Source of the DNA: Hirudinaria manillensis
Lineage: Eukaryota; Annelida; Clitellata; Hirudinida; Hirudinidae
Direction: 5' to 3'
Assembly: GCA_034509925.1 (NCBI GenBank)
Contig: CM067526.1
Location: 14,331,510 to 14,395,509, forward strand
DNA length: 64,000 nt
Shown: piece after piece, positions 54,601 through 64,000 of the stretch
Numbering within the stretch: position 1 is the first letter of the stretch
How the letters are laid out: every line of letters starts with the position of its first letter
Notes under the pieces: generated by a model
Told to the model about the DNA's origin: nothing
Database searches by the model: none
Seen by the model: only the letters and a program-made list of their open reading frames with translations
Program-made: the position numbers and the translations under genes

Positions 54601-57600
54601 ACACCTTTTCATCCACTCATCCATTTCACAATCCATCCATTCGTCGGTCCTCTTGTGTCCCGAAACTTCTCTCGAAAGAAATTTCAGGAATGGGAACTCA
54701 TTTGAATGTCATTAAATAACATCAAGTCATGTTAAGCTCTACAAAAATTCATCTGTCTCTGGTGGTGATGATGATGATGATCTGTCTCTGGTGATGATGA
54801 TGGTGATGATGATGATGATGATGAAGAATGCAATTTCAGAATGGGATGGAATTCATGAAAACATGAAAAATTCATTTATTGTCATAAATGTCATCAACAG
54901 CAATATAAATAATTAAAACATATAATAATAAAAAATAATAACGATAATATTAATAATAATAATAAACATATGATTAATCACTACTATGATTGCATTCCAA
55001 CCTGTTGATCTGACAGCAGATTCTTCAATCTCCTGATCTCAGCCTTCAAGTCACCAATCAATTTTGTCACAGGATCCTAAATAATATCAATCATTAATTA
55101 CTGTAATAACAGTAACAATAACAACAACTATAATAATAATGAATAACAATGTAAACAATAATAAAATTATATTTATTATTAAAATTTATATTATAATATT
55201 ATTATTAATAATAAACATAATTAAAATAACAATAATAACATCGACACGTTAATTATGGCCTGCTCCATTAACGTCATCATAATTTATGATCAGCCAATCC
55301 AATTGGAAATCCAAGCCAACCGACCTCATTAACCACGGGCTTGTTCACTATGGTTTTGGCTCTCTGGCCATAATAAAGAGTGTTGATGGTCTCAAAGTAG
55401 GAACAGCTCGATGGAGAAACGGCTGAAATGTTAACAATCTTTCATCGTTTATGATAATATTTCAGTCACCTGTCTTTCCAATTGCATCAAATTCTCTTTT
55501 GTCACAAAACATCACAATCATGATCATCATCACCACCGCCATCGTCGCCGTAGCAACCTGCTATCATGACGGACACGGCGTTCCCCTCGAGGCTGTCCTT
55601 GAGTATCCAAGTGAGCGTGGAATCCCTGTAAGGAACGTAGACCTGTTTGTGCTGCTTTGTGACATTGTCTGAGCTGTAAACAACGATTATTAAATAAATA
55701 ATAATATTTAATTATAATAATAATAATATTTAATTAGTATTTAATATTTAATACATATACCAATTACATCAAGAATAGGAATTATTTTTAACCAGTTGAG
55801 TTTGTTGATGCTGTTGCTGCTGTGGCGATGTTGGGGACACGGTGAGGGAGACTTCGATGGTGGCAGAGGAGAGAAGGAAGGTATGTTCCAAGTCAATAGA
55901 AGTGACCTTTGAGCTGGAAGGTCATTAGTATTCGACTGGCATTAGTTTATGAATATTAATGGTCAATACCGTAACAACAATAAGTAGCACTAAGTAATAG
56001 TAATAGTATAATATTTCTCTTGATGACCTAACCCTAACCCTTTATGATGACCTTACCCAATGCTTGTATTACAGATCCCAACGTAGCCAGTGATTTGTTG
56101 ATGTCCGAACCTTCCTTCATCCTCAACTTGTCCACCTCGGCAGAACCGTCTGCCCTCTCGCTTATCATAAATTATGAAAATTTAATCATTTATTTTGTTT
56201 ATTTAATTTTACTTTCGTAAAGAAGACAGGCTTAGGTTAGTTATTTAATTAGAAATAAGCTAATAATACTATTTGACAACCTTCCGGCAAGATCGACCAA
56301 ATTGATTTTACTCCTCCTTTCCATAGGATGGTCAGCATCCAGATTGGCCTGGAAATCATTTGATGACCTAATTACAACTAATTAGGACTCGACCAAAAAA
56401 TGTATTAAAGCAACACAAAAAACGTTGTCATGGTGACCGATGAATCGAGAGGCCAATGCCATTCAATCTTCGAACCTGAGTGAACGTGATTGAAAATATG
56501 GCGTGACTTCTGCTGCTCGTGCTGTGGGCTCGTGTGGATGCCGTTTTCCTTTGAAAATCGTGAAAAAGAAACGAGTCATTAAAATGGTCGCATGGTGAAC
56601 TTCATTTGAGACGAAGGTTGCAGTAACGAGGTATTATTATTAATATCAAAGCAGGCAATAACAATCATTTAAATTTGTCTCCAAATAATGTCCAATTATG
56701 CAAATAAATTCAAGAGAATGTCTAAAGTGGTGCAAAAGAATTGTTCGCAAAACGTGTTCTACAACACGCCACCTATCGAACGATGAAAGCATTCGCGTTG
56801 CACCCTACCGAACATTTTGAAAATTTTGAAAGTAACACCTAGCGAATCCCAACGGCTGGCGATATTATTTTTTTTTTTAAATTCAAATAAACATCTAATC
56901 AACCACTTTTGAGAATATTAACTAACAAAATTATTAATAATTTTTAGAATAAATTAAAAATTATTCTAAAATCCTGTAAATCTGTAGGAAGTACTTAAAG
57001 TATTCTCAACTTCACTTTAACACGTTTTACCTGTATAAATTTCCTCTTTTGACGAGCTTCTGAATCGAGAGATTGTCCTTCACTGTGTGCTGGGAGAGAC
57101 CTTTTGGGGGAAATATCAGTTTTTTATTTTTAATTTTAAAGTTTTGAGAAATTAGGAGCAGTGATTTCAATGTTACAATTGGTAAACTTATTACGAAATT
57201 TAATTGGTTAATAATAACTTTTTAATAATACAATTTAACAATAATATAATTTAATAATAATATAATTTAATGACACAGCAGATTTATCACCGTGGCTCTC
57301 GTGATGTGACCTTGAGTTATGTAAAACCTTTCACTTTCAACCCTCGAGTCGAATCACTTATTTAATTTATTATTATTTTATTTAATAATATTTAATTTAT
57401 TATTATTTAATTTATTAAGATTTAATTTATTATTATTTAATCTATTATTATTGAATCTATTATTATTTAATTTATTATTATTTTATTTAATATTATTTAA
57501 TTTATTATTATTTAATTTATTAATATTTAATTTATTATTATTTAATTTATTAATATTTAATTTATTAATATTTAATTTATTAATATTTAATTTATTATTA

Positions 57601-60600
57601 TTTAATTTATTATTATTTAATTTATTATTATTTTATTTATTATTATTTAATTTTATTATTATTTAGTTTATTATTATTTAGTTTATTATTATTTAATTTA
57701 TTATTATTTAGTTTATTATTATTTAATTTATTAATATTTTATTTATTATTATTTAATTTCTTATTATTTAATTTATTATTATTTAATTTATTATTATTTT
57801 ATTTATTAATATTTAATTTATTATTATATAATTTATTATTATATAATTTATTATTATTTAATTTCTTATTATTTAGTTTAGTATTATTTTTATCCACCAT
57901 TAAACATCAGAAACGAGTCCCGCTGCCGACCGAGGAAGCAAAGAAGTCTCGAGTTCGAGTTTTTTTTAACTGCAGACATCAAAACCCCACTCCAAACTCC
58001 CACAAAAAATTAAGAAAACGAGACTCGAAAGGCAGGACTTTAAAAACCAGTCAAGGACTGCTTTGTGATGTTAGAATTGACTTTGTTTTGTTAACAATGT
58101 CGAGTCATTTCTCGATCTTTGACGTACAAGATTATTTTTAAAACAATAAAATTTAAGCCTAGTTTTTAAATTGGAACATCACATCTAGTTGTGACTTTCT
58201 CTGGCAGCTAAAATCCTGCTAATGGACCATCAAAAGGAGATCCATTACTCAAACTTGGACTCCATCCTCTATCCTTTGAATTTCATCAACTGCCAAAAAC
58301 TCCAAAATATCCTCAAGATGCCAAGTGGCACATCACCAAAAGCTGCAACTCAAACTGTCCAAATCTCGATTCTCAAATTTTCTTGCTCAAAACCATTACA
58401 AAAAATTCAAACAAATTTTTTCAGAAGATTTGCAGACTTATTCGACATATATTAATTAGGATAATATTTTAAAAAATAATAAAAATAATTACATTTACAG
58501 AAAAGTCATCATTATCATCAGCACCATCATCAATTGTATAATCATCATCATCATCATCATCATCATCTTTCATTACATAAGAGCACCTGAATGTTCACCC
58601 AAGACTAGCTTTATGATCCAACACGTACTCTCATGTACTTCTCAATCCTTATTGATAAGCAAACATCCTCCACGAGGTCCGATAATGCTTCATGTTTAAG
58701 ACCTAACCTAAGCCTTTTCTTTACAGAAAAAGAATTAAAAAATAAATTTCTATCCTAATCTTGTCTGGTTATGATTATGATTAGTTTAGGGCTAGGGTTT
58801 GGCGAGTGGCTAAACCGATCGAGACGGCACGACGGGTCACGGCAAAGCCCACCTTCGACGTAAGGGCCCGTCTTCGGATGCTCCCTGACCCTCAGGTGCT
58901 TCTGAAGATCGTGCAGGTGTTGCTGGTGATGATGACGACGATGAGGGAGGAACCTGTACCTGTGGTGGCAAGGACTGCCGCGTCCTTGCGACAAACTTTT
59001 CGTCGGTCTCAGGAGGTCGTAGACTTTCTCGTTGTAAATTTCAATGTAACTGGAATAATAATATTAAGTAAATGTTTATATTAATAATTATTACACTTAA
59101 AAAGTTGTTTGAAACTCAAAAAAAAAATCGTTTCTAATTAGAACAACAAAGTTCAAATGAAGCAAAACTTTTTCCAGAATGATTAACGGATAATCTTGAA
59201 CTTATTTAACTCATGCCAAACAAAAATAACAATATTAATATTAATAATAATAATAACAATAATCATCACCATCATCGTCGTCGTCGAAGTCAAATGACTC
59301 ACCTGGCCGATACATTGAACGAGACAGTTTCTCCTGAAGTTCTTTCCTGCCACATTGACTGTGATATTTTGTCAAAGATTCCCTGAAATTGTTTTTCACA
59401 AATTGATGAATGAGTGACTGAGTGAATCAATGAAGAAAGACATGAGCAGATGAACAAATGAGTAGACATTCACCTCACATAGTCTTGGGATGAAACCAGG
59501 ATTTTCCTGATCAAAATATTTAAAATGTTTTTCTTTTAATAAATGAATATTATATAAAAAAATATCTTAAAAAAAACAAATTGGATATAAAAATCAACCA
59601 ATCACTGACCACTGCCAAATTGCTCACCCTTCAGTGCAATTACCTCCTTTACCAATCACTTCAGCAGAGTCAACATGTTGCAGCAAACAATTTATGGCCA
59701 TTATTGTTGTTATTATTATTATTATTATTATTATCAGAAATATTTTGGAAAAATAAAACTAGAAAACAAAAACAGACTGAAATCATGTAAAGGTAATTGT
59801 TGACAACCTTGGATATGTGATTGCAGCATATTGATTATGTTGTTATATCTTCTAACTCATTCTTAAGCTTTGACTAGAATTGGAATTAGGCTAGTATTTT
59901 AGGGTTAGGGTTAGGTATAATTTAACTTAAATGTTCATATAAAGAATTTTGATCACTTATTTAAAGTATATAACTTAGGGTTATGGCTGTGATTATGGTT
60001 AGGGTTAAGGATTGTGATTAGGGTTAGGGTTAGGTTAGGGTTAGGGCTAGGGCTAGTGTTGTGATTAGGAATAGGGTTAAGATTATGGTTAGGGTTAGGG
60101 TTATGATTAGGGTTGCAATAAGGTTATGTTAGGGTTGTGACCAGAGTTAAGGCTGGGATTATGGTTAGGGTTAGGTTTAGGGCTAGTGTTGTGATTAGGA
60201 ATAGGGTTAAGATTATGGTTAGGTTTAGGGTTATGATTAGGGTTAGGGTTGTGATTAGGGTTAGGGTTAGGGTTTGGGCTAGGGTTGGGATTAGGGTTAG
60301 GGTTAAGTTGAGGGTTTTAATTAGGGTTGGGATTATATATAACTTAAGCCTCTGCTTAAATAATCATAGGATCACCTAACTTTTTAACAACCTATTTAAA
60401 GCAAAAAGCAACATAATGATATAAGAAGTATAAGAAAAAACAATTTAATTTAAACGAACATCCAAAAAGATTTGAATAAAAACCGGCAATATTTATTGTA
60501 TAGTATTTATGGTTGCATTAATTTCACAATCACCACCCTCGAGGTCATCCTCTTCGTGGTCTTCGTCATCATCAATGTCAAACATGATCAAAGCCAATGC

Positions 60601-63600
60601 CACTACCACCATGAATCACAACTTAGGTTCTAAGACAACATAATTAGGATAATAATTTTTCTAAAACAACCCTTGAAATATGTTTTAACTGATCAATCCA
60701 ATAAGTTAACTTAAGAAGATCAAATGGATCTCAGTAATTGCTTATTAACAGATGGCAGGATGACTTATTTTGTTAATTATTGTTCCAATTATTTTTTATA
60801 AATAAACATGAAAAGACCGAAATTTAAGGTAGTAGACCAATCGGTGGATGGATAAGTGGTTGAGTGCATGTTCATGAGAATGATGGATGGATATTTAAAA
60901 ATATATTCTCCAGTTTAACAGCATTAACAGCTGAAAATGCAAGCTCAGCAAATACTTTGGAGGTGTCTCTGAATTGAATTAAAAACAAAAAATAACTGAC
61001 AAATTCATGTTACATTCACGTTGAAAATATTTACTGAAAAAGAATAGAAAAAAATGAGGAGACAAAGTAATAATGGCATTAAAACATATACATGTATGTG
61101 GTGTGGATGCATTGATAGAAAGATGGGTGGAATTGAACAGAAGAAGAAAAGTGCATGATGGACCAAGTATCACATCAAGTGAGTGAGTGAATGACTGCCC
61201 GGTGAATGAGGTCAAAGAAGTTAACGAATGTCCGTATGAAAGAGTATGGCAAATGGATGGATGGATGGATGAATGAACGAATGAATGAATTAATGCACAA
61301 GATACATGCAGAGGAACAAAGAAAAATGTATCTAATATAAAGAAGACATTGACTTGGAAGAATTGAAGCAAAGACAAAAAGTATTGCTAACCCTAACCCT
61401 TTGTGATAATTTTGTGTTTAGTTAATAATTTGCCTTTAAATATTTTAATGCAAAAAAATTCATCATCATCATCATTACCGAGATGAGGTAAATAACCACG
61501 TGGATTAAATCTGACCTCATTTCCCATCATGGTATAGGTCTTCCCTGACCCAGTTTGTCCGTAGGCAAAGAGGCAGACGTTGTATCCACCGAACACGTGA
61601 TCCAGCAGGTCAGGACTGAGGTCATCGTACACCTGATTGGTCGGTCGATTTGCATAATTTATTAATTATGCCTTTTGAATGTGAATAATTAATGACGACA
61701 ATTACGATTATTAGTCTAGAGGCCGCTAGAGTAATTACATCTCCTTTGAAACAGGATGTTGAAGAGAGATGATGAGGACGACGACGAGGACGACGATGAT
61801 GATGATGATGATTGTACGATAAAAATAATTAACATAACGAAATTGATTGTTATTGTTGATATACTTGAAAAATAGTAACTGAGTACAACAGAACGACATC
61901 GATGATAATGATAACGATGATGGCGGTGATGATGATGATGATGATTCATGACATCCTTGATAAGTCTAAGATGGTTGTAGTGAATTTTAAGCCATTTTAA
62001 GAGCTGCTCTGTTTCTTATCTGGAAATTAAATTATCACGTGACTTTTTTCCTTTGTGAATCCGTCCGTGAAACATCCGTAAACCTTTCATTCGTCCGTTC
62101 ATCCATCCGTCCATCCATCCAACCATCCATCCATTCTCGACCAATTACAACTCAGGAGGAAATCCTTGACCACGAGACACACGCACACATGCACAAGTGC
62201 ACACGTGCATCAGGAAGCATTGAATGAAGTGTTTGCTCAGATTTTGTCCAATGTTTGCCTCCCTCCTTCGAAGGAAATTGTGGGTCCTGAGATCCTCTTA
62301 TGTGGATCCACAAAGTCAAACAACCTCGTCCTGGGCAGGAGAGATGATGAGTGGATGAGAGGAGGAGGAGGAGGAGAATTGGAAAGGCCTGGAAAGATGG
62401 AGAGATGGTGCAGGAAAAGTAAGAGACAGTTCGGTGGGAGACGGGAAAGCCGTGACTCAAGAGCACCTTTCAACTCCTAACAAAGGAATCGTCCAGGTCC
62501 GGTGAGTCTGCAGGTTTGTATTGAGCCGAAACAATTGTTTACGGATGGTGATGATGATGATGACGATGATGATTGATGATGATAGTGATGGTGGTTCCAG
62601 AGAAAGATTTCTACTCTTCACGTAAGTACCAGGCATAAAAAGTAGAACTTGAGATAGCGCTTACGGCTTGAGGCCACATTAAATCAGCAGGCAGGTCATC
62701 GAGTACTAAAGAGTCACTTCTCCAACATCTTTTCCTTCCATTCCTCCATCAAGTGAGTCATCCACAGGAGCAAGACACGACACGACACGACATCAATTTC
62801 AAATTTATTAGCAACAAAAACTTGTTTCAGCAACCAAGCACAGTTTAATGTATCGAGTTACATGCAGATTGGCACCAGTGGTTCGGGGAAAATCATGACA
62901 GATTAATTCGTACTCTTCGTGACTGCAGCTGATACGGAGGGAATCATTAAAATAAATTACTAGGTGGCTCTTCTTAACTGAACTCCTTAAGCTCAGATGA
63001 ACAGGCAAATGTGCAACTGGTCCAAACTAACTCAGAGCTATTCAACTACCACTGAAAGGAGGAGGAGGAGGACGACGACGAGGCAATCTATTAGTGGCAA
63101 ATACGACCTTTCGTTATCCACCTGTTGAGTGGACAGAGGTCCATTTATCTGGAGACACCGCCATTTACGAGACACGACCTGAGACTAGGTGAGTGAGTGA
63201 GTGAGTGAGTGAGTGAGTGAGTGAGTGAGTGAGTGAGTGAGTGAGTGAGTGAGTGAGTGAGTGAGTGAGTGAGTGAGTGAGTGAGTGAGTGAGTGAGTGA
63301 GTGAGTGAGTGAGTGAGTGAGTGAGTGAGTGAGTGAGTGAGTGAGTGAGTGAGTGAGTGAGTGAGTGAGTGAGTGAGTGAGTGAGTGAGTGAGTGAGTGA
63401 GTGAGTGAGTGAGTGAGTGAGTGAGTGAGTGAGTGAGTGAGTCCGACGTGGAGCATCATAAGGAATGACTGATTGTTTGAATGGATAAATGAACGAATGA
63501 AAGTAGAGCAGGAATGACTCAACAAATGACCCCAAAGAGCGACACTTTCCCAGGACCATCGGTCACCACGTGACACTCGTAAACCAATTACATTCAGTCA

Positions 63601-64000
63601 CAGAAGTTATTGCTTTTGAAATCATTGGTGGTGATCATCTTCCATTTGGAACTTTGGAAACGTTAATATTTTATCATAAATTATGCATAATTAACCGCAC
63701 TGTTAATTAATATTAAGATGTAATGATTATTACCCTATTGAGTTGATGAATAACCTTTATATATTAATTACTAACATATTACAATATAATTATTTAATAA
63801 TTATTATTTGAATAATATTCAAATGAACCTGAAAATGATGCATAAATAGCACATGAAAATCCAGAAAACACTTACAGTCTTCTGCGAAGCAAAGTGAACG
63901 TGACGAGGATCTGTCGACCAAAAGATCCTGTCGAAGTAGAACCTCTTTTTTCTGCATCGGCTGTCGGCAAGGATGCTCTTCTTGTTCTCCAACTGCGAAG
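38417..64000 (-). CDS. Giant kinesin-3 motor protein, KIF16B/STARD9 clade (5' end outside window)
   Basis: Twenty-one exons reconstruct in frame for 3,520 residues: 64000(partial)-63876, 61632-61516, 59506-59474, 59382-59303, 59049-58853, 57100-57031, 56548-56476, 56348-56281, 56160-56057, 55913-55793, 55673-55558, 55422-55325, 55076-55002, 53629-53543, 53411-53364, 53284-53135, 53044-52672, 52478-52393, 48310-47988, 47041-46023, 45618-38417. Order: motor, neck, FHA domain, coiled coil, then a ~2,400-residue acidic, Ser-rich tail. The motor walks on microtubules using ATP; neck [18 protein letters not shown] and PHLIGL entering the FHA match KIF16B/STARD9. No PX or START domain is visible, so the usual lipid-binding end is missing or unrecognised. 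The 4.1-kb intron 52392-48311 could hide another exon. Confidence 0.85.
46023..48310 (-). other. Kinesin post-FHA and coiled-coil exons
   Basis: Exon 48310-47988 starts at SLVTSHKNN after TTCTTCATTCAG (phase 0) and ends phase 2 at GTGAGT. Exon 47041-46023 starts phase 2 after AAAACAG, encodes a ~105-residue coiled coil ([16 protein letters not shown] through [14 protein letters not shown]) and a Ser-rich disordered part, and ends phase 1 at GTAAGC. Frames fit both neighbours exactly, so I place them in the kinesin gene. Confidence 0.7.
48311..52392 (-). other. Large kinesin intron with unassigned open frames
   Basis: 4.1-kb intron by the present model. It holds (GAT)n at 48367-48400 and 48659-48692, a plus-strand 131-codon frame (49178-49573) and a CpG-rich minus-strand stretch (about 51720-51560, VPPPDPFSS to SQIWNE followed by a phase-0 GTGCAA). 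Both may be chance or an alternative exon. A TAGCTGGCACTTT word occurs at 49498 and 50668. Confidence 0.4.
52393..53284 (-). other. Kinesin FHA domain exons with Asp-rich and Ser/Pro-rich insertions
   Basis: Three exons. PHLIGL opens the domain, VGDTIINL starts the second exon, [13 protein letters not shown] and PKQGDIIRFG mark the terminal strands, and [17 protein letters not shown] closes it. FHA domains bind phosphothreonine; in kinesin-3 this one also packs against the neck. Loops are swollen by an Asp run after GLQ, another Asp run after KPE, and a Ser/Pro stretch of about 55 residues, all made from GAT, TCA or CCA triplet repeats. The intron between exons 2 and 3 uses a GC donor (AAG|GCAAG at 52671). 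Confidence 0.72.
54764..54823. repeat. (GAT)n/(GGT)n microsatellite
   Basis: Two blocks of TGATGATGA and GGTGATGATG triplets around repeated ATCTGTCTCTGG in a kinesin intron. Confidence 0.75.
57356..57892. repeat. AT-only minisatellite, ~15-bp unit
   Basis: More than thirty tandem units close to TTTAATTTATTATTA, with TAATA variants, inside the kinesin intron between 57100 and 58853. It is almost entirely A and T, with rare G or C. Confidence 0.9.
58500..58568. repeat. (ATC)n microsatellite
   Basis: Interrupted ATC triplets in a kinesin intron. Confidence 0.8.
59899..60330 (+). repeat. Degenerate interstitial telomere-like array
   Basis: About 430 bases in two blocks dominated by TTAGGG units, mixed with GGGTTAGGCTAGGG, TTAGGAATAGGG and GTGATTAGGG variants. 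A segment containing GTGTTGTGATTAGGAATAGG is repeated at about 60055 and 60188, so part of the array grew by longer duplications. It lies within a kinesin intron, not at a chromosome end. Confidence 0.85.
61241..61300. repeat. (GGAT)n/(GAAT)n microsatellite
   Basis: Short ATGGATGGATGGATGAATGAACGAATGAA-type tetranucleotide run in a kinesin intron. Confidence 0.7.
61774..61812. repeat. (GAC/GAT)n triplet run
   Basis: Triplet repeat in the first visible kinesin intron; further copies follow at 61894-61945 and 62545-62590. Confidence 0.75.
63189..63442. repeat. Long (GAGT)n microsatellite
   Basis: About 63 perfect GTGA/GAGT units over 254 bases with no visible interruption, inside the first visible kinesin intron. 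Open frames through it are only repeat artefacts. Confidence 0.95.

Larger units (their letters stand above)
55325..64000 (-). other. Kinesin motor domain exons
   Basis: Twelve exons carry the motor from [13 protein letters not shown] to the neck linker. P-loop GQTGSGKT is in exon 61632-61516; IPRLCE is in an 11-residue microexon (59506-59474); [13 protein letters not shown] begins exon 59049-58853; switch I HSTSSRSH is in 56548-56476; switch II DLAG-S-E-R spans the 56281/56160 junction; [12 protein letters not shown] is in 56160-56057; [16 protein letters not shown] is in 55673-55558; and [11 protein letters not shown] is in 55422-55325. All nucleotide-binding motifs are intact. Oddities: a ~30-residue His-rich insert before LRVREHP, a ~35-residue Pro/Ser-rich insert after SVIQAL, and EGNAVS in place of the near-universal GGNSKT. 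Confidence 0.88.

Noticed and set aside
57451-57666. Leu/Asn/Phe repeat open frame
   Set aside because: It is the AT minisatellite read in one frame.
58222-58455. 77-codon plus-strand frame in a kinesin intron
   Set aside because: No recognisable domain, no splice context, and composition like the surrounding intron.
59899-60330. Chromosome end
   Set aside because: The array is degenerate, and kinesin motor exons continue on both sides.
60137-60379. Arg/Val-rich plus-strand open frame
   Set aside because: Translation of the telomere-like repeat block.
61716-61949. His- and Ser-run frame on the minus strand
   Set aside because: Built from GAT/GAC triplet repeats; it does not join the motor exons in frame.
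63145-63576. Thr-His-Ser-Leu repeat open frames
   Set aside because: Translation of the (GAGT)n microsatellite on the minus strand.

Overview
This is nuclear DNA of an invertebrate animal, AT-rich, with short spliced introns, AATAAA poly(A) signals, TATA boxes, many (GAT)n, (AAT)n and (CATC)n microsatellites, and scattered TTAGGG-type telomere-like motifs. Three genes are recognisable animal families: HEATR1/UTP10, a BPI/LBP-type lipid-binding protein and a giant kinesin-3. The species cannot be named from sequence alone; an early-branching or otherwise intron-rich invertebrate fits. There is nothing prokaryotic here.

Layout. (1) About 0.1-2.3 kb, minus strand: a small spliced gene with two alternative TATA-driven first exons, each encoding one copy of a ~60-residue helical domain, called here the LKYFD domain. 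(2) 2.3-4.4 kb: no gene; a degenerate repeat array with palindromic ETS-like elements. (3) 4.4-5.95 kb, minus: a four-exon secreted BPI/LBP-like protein. (4) 6.84-11.42 kb, minus: HEATR1 in one exon. (5) 12.4-14.8 kb, minus: a third LKYFD/coiled-coil gene and a doubtful two-exon gene. (6) 15.2-35.3 kb, plus: six genes that all use the LKYFD domain. The largest, 16.9-25.0 kb, has 19 exons, 14 of them LKYFD exons in a row, then a coiled coil and a DUF4806 domain. The others join one to three LKYFD exons to a coiled-coil exon starting F-P-x-E-Y-x-E-H-K; some end in membrane segments. (7) 36.9-37.2 kb: an orphan exon. (8) 38.4-64.0 kb, minus: a kinesin-3 of the KIF16B/STARD9 clade, reconstructed as 21 exons (at least 3,520 residues), running off the right edge before its start codon.

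The most notable content is the LKYFD system: 25 recognisable copies plus one remnant. Where both boundaries can be assigned, internal LKYFD exons start and end in intron phase 1, so they can be duplicated, skipped or shuffled without frame damage. Spliced lengths of the reconstructed models divide exactly by three, which supports them. I do not recognise the domain as a named family; its predicted all-helical pattern is SAM-like or death-fold-like. Coiled coils, a membrane anchor in some products, and DUF4806 in another suggest scaffold or adaptor proteins, but function is inference only.
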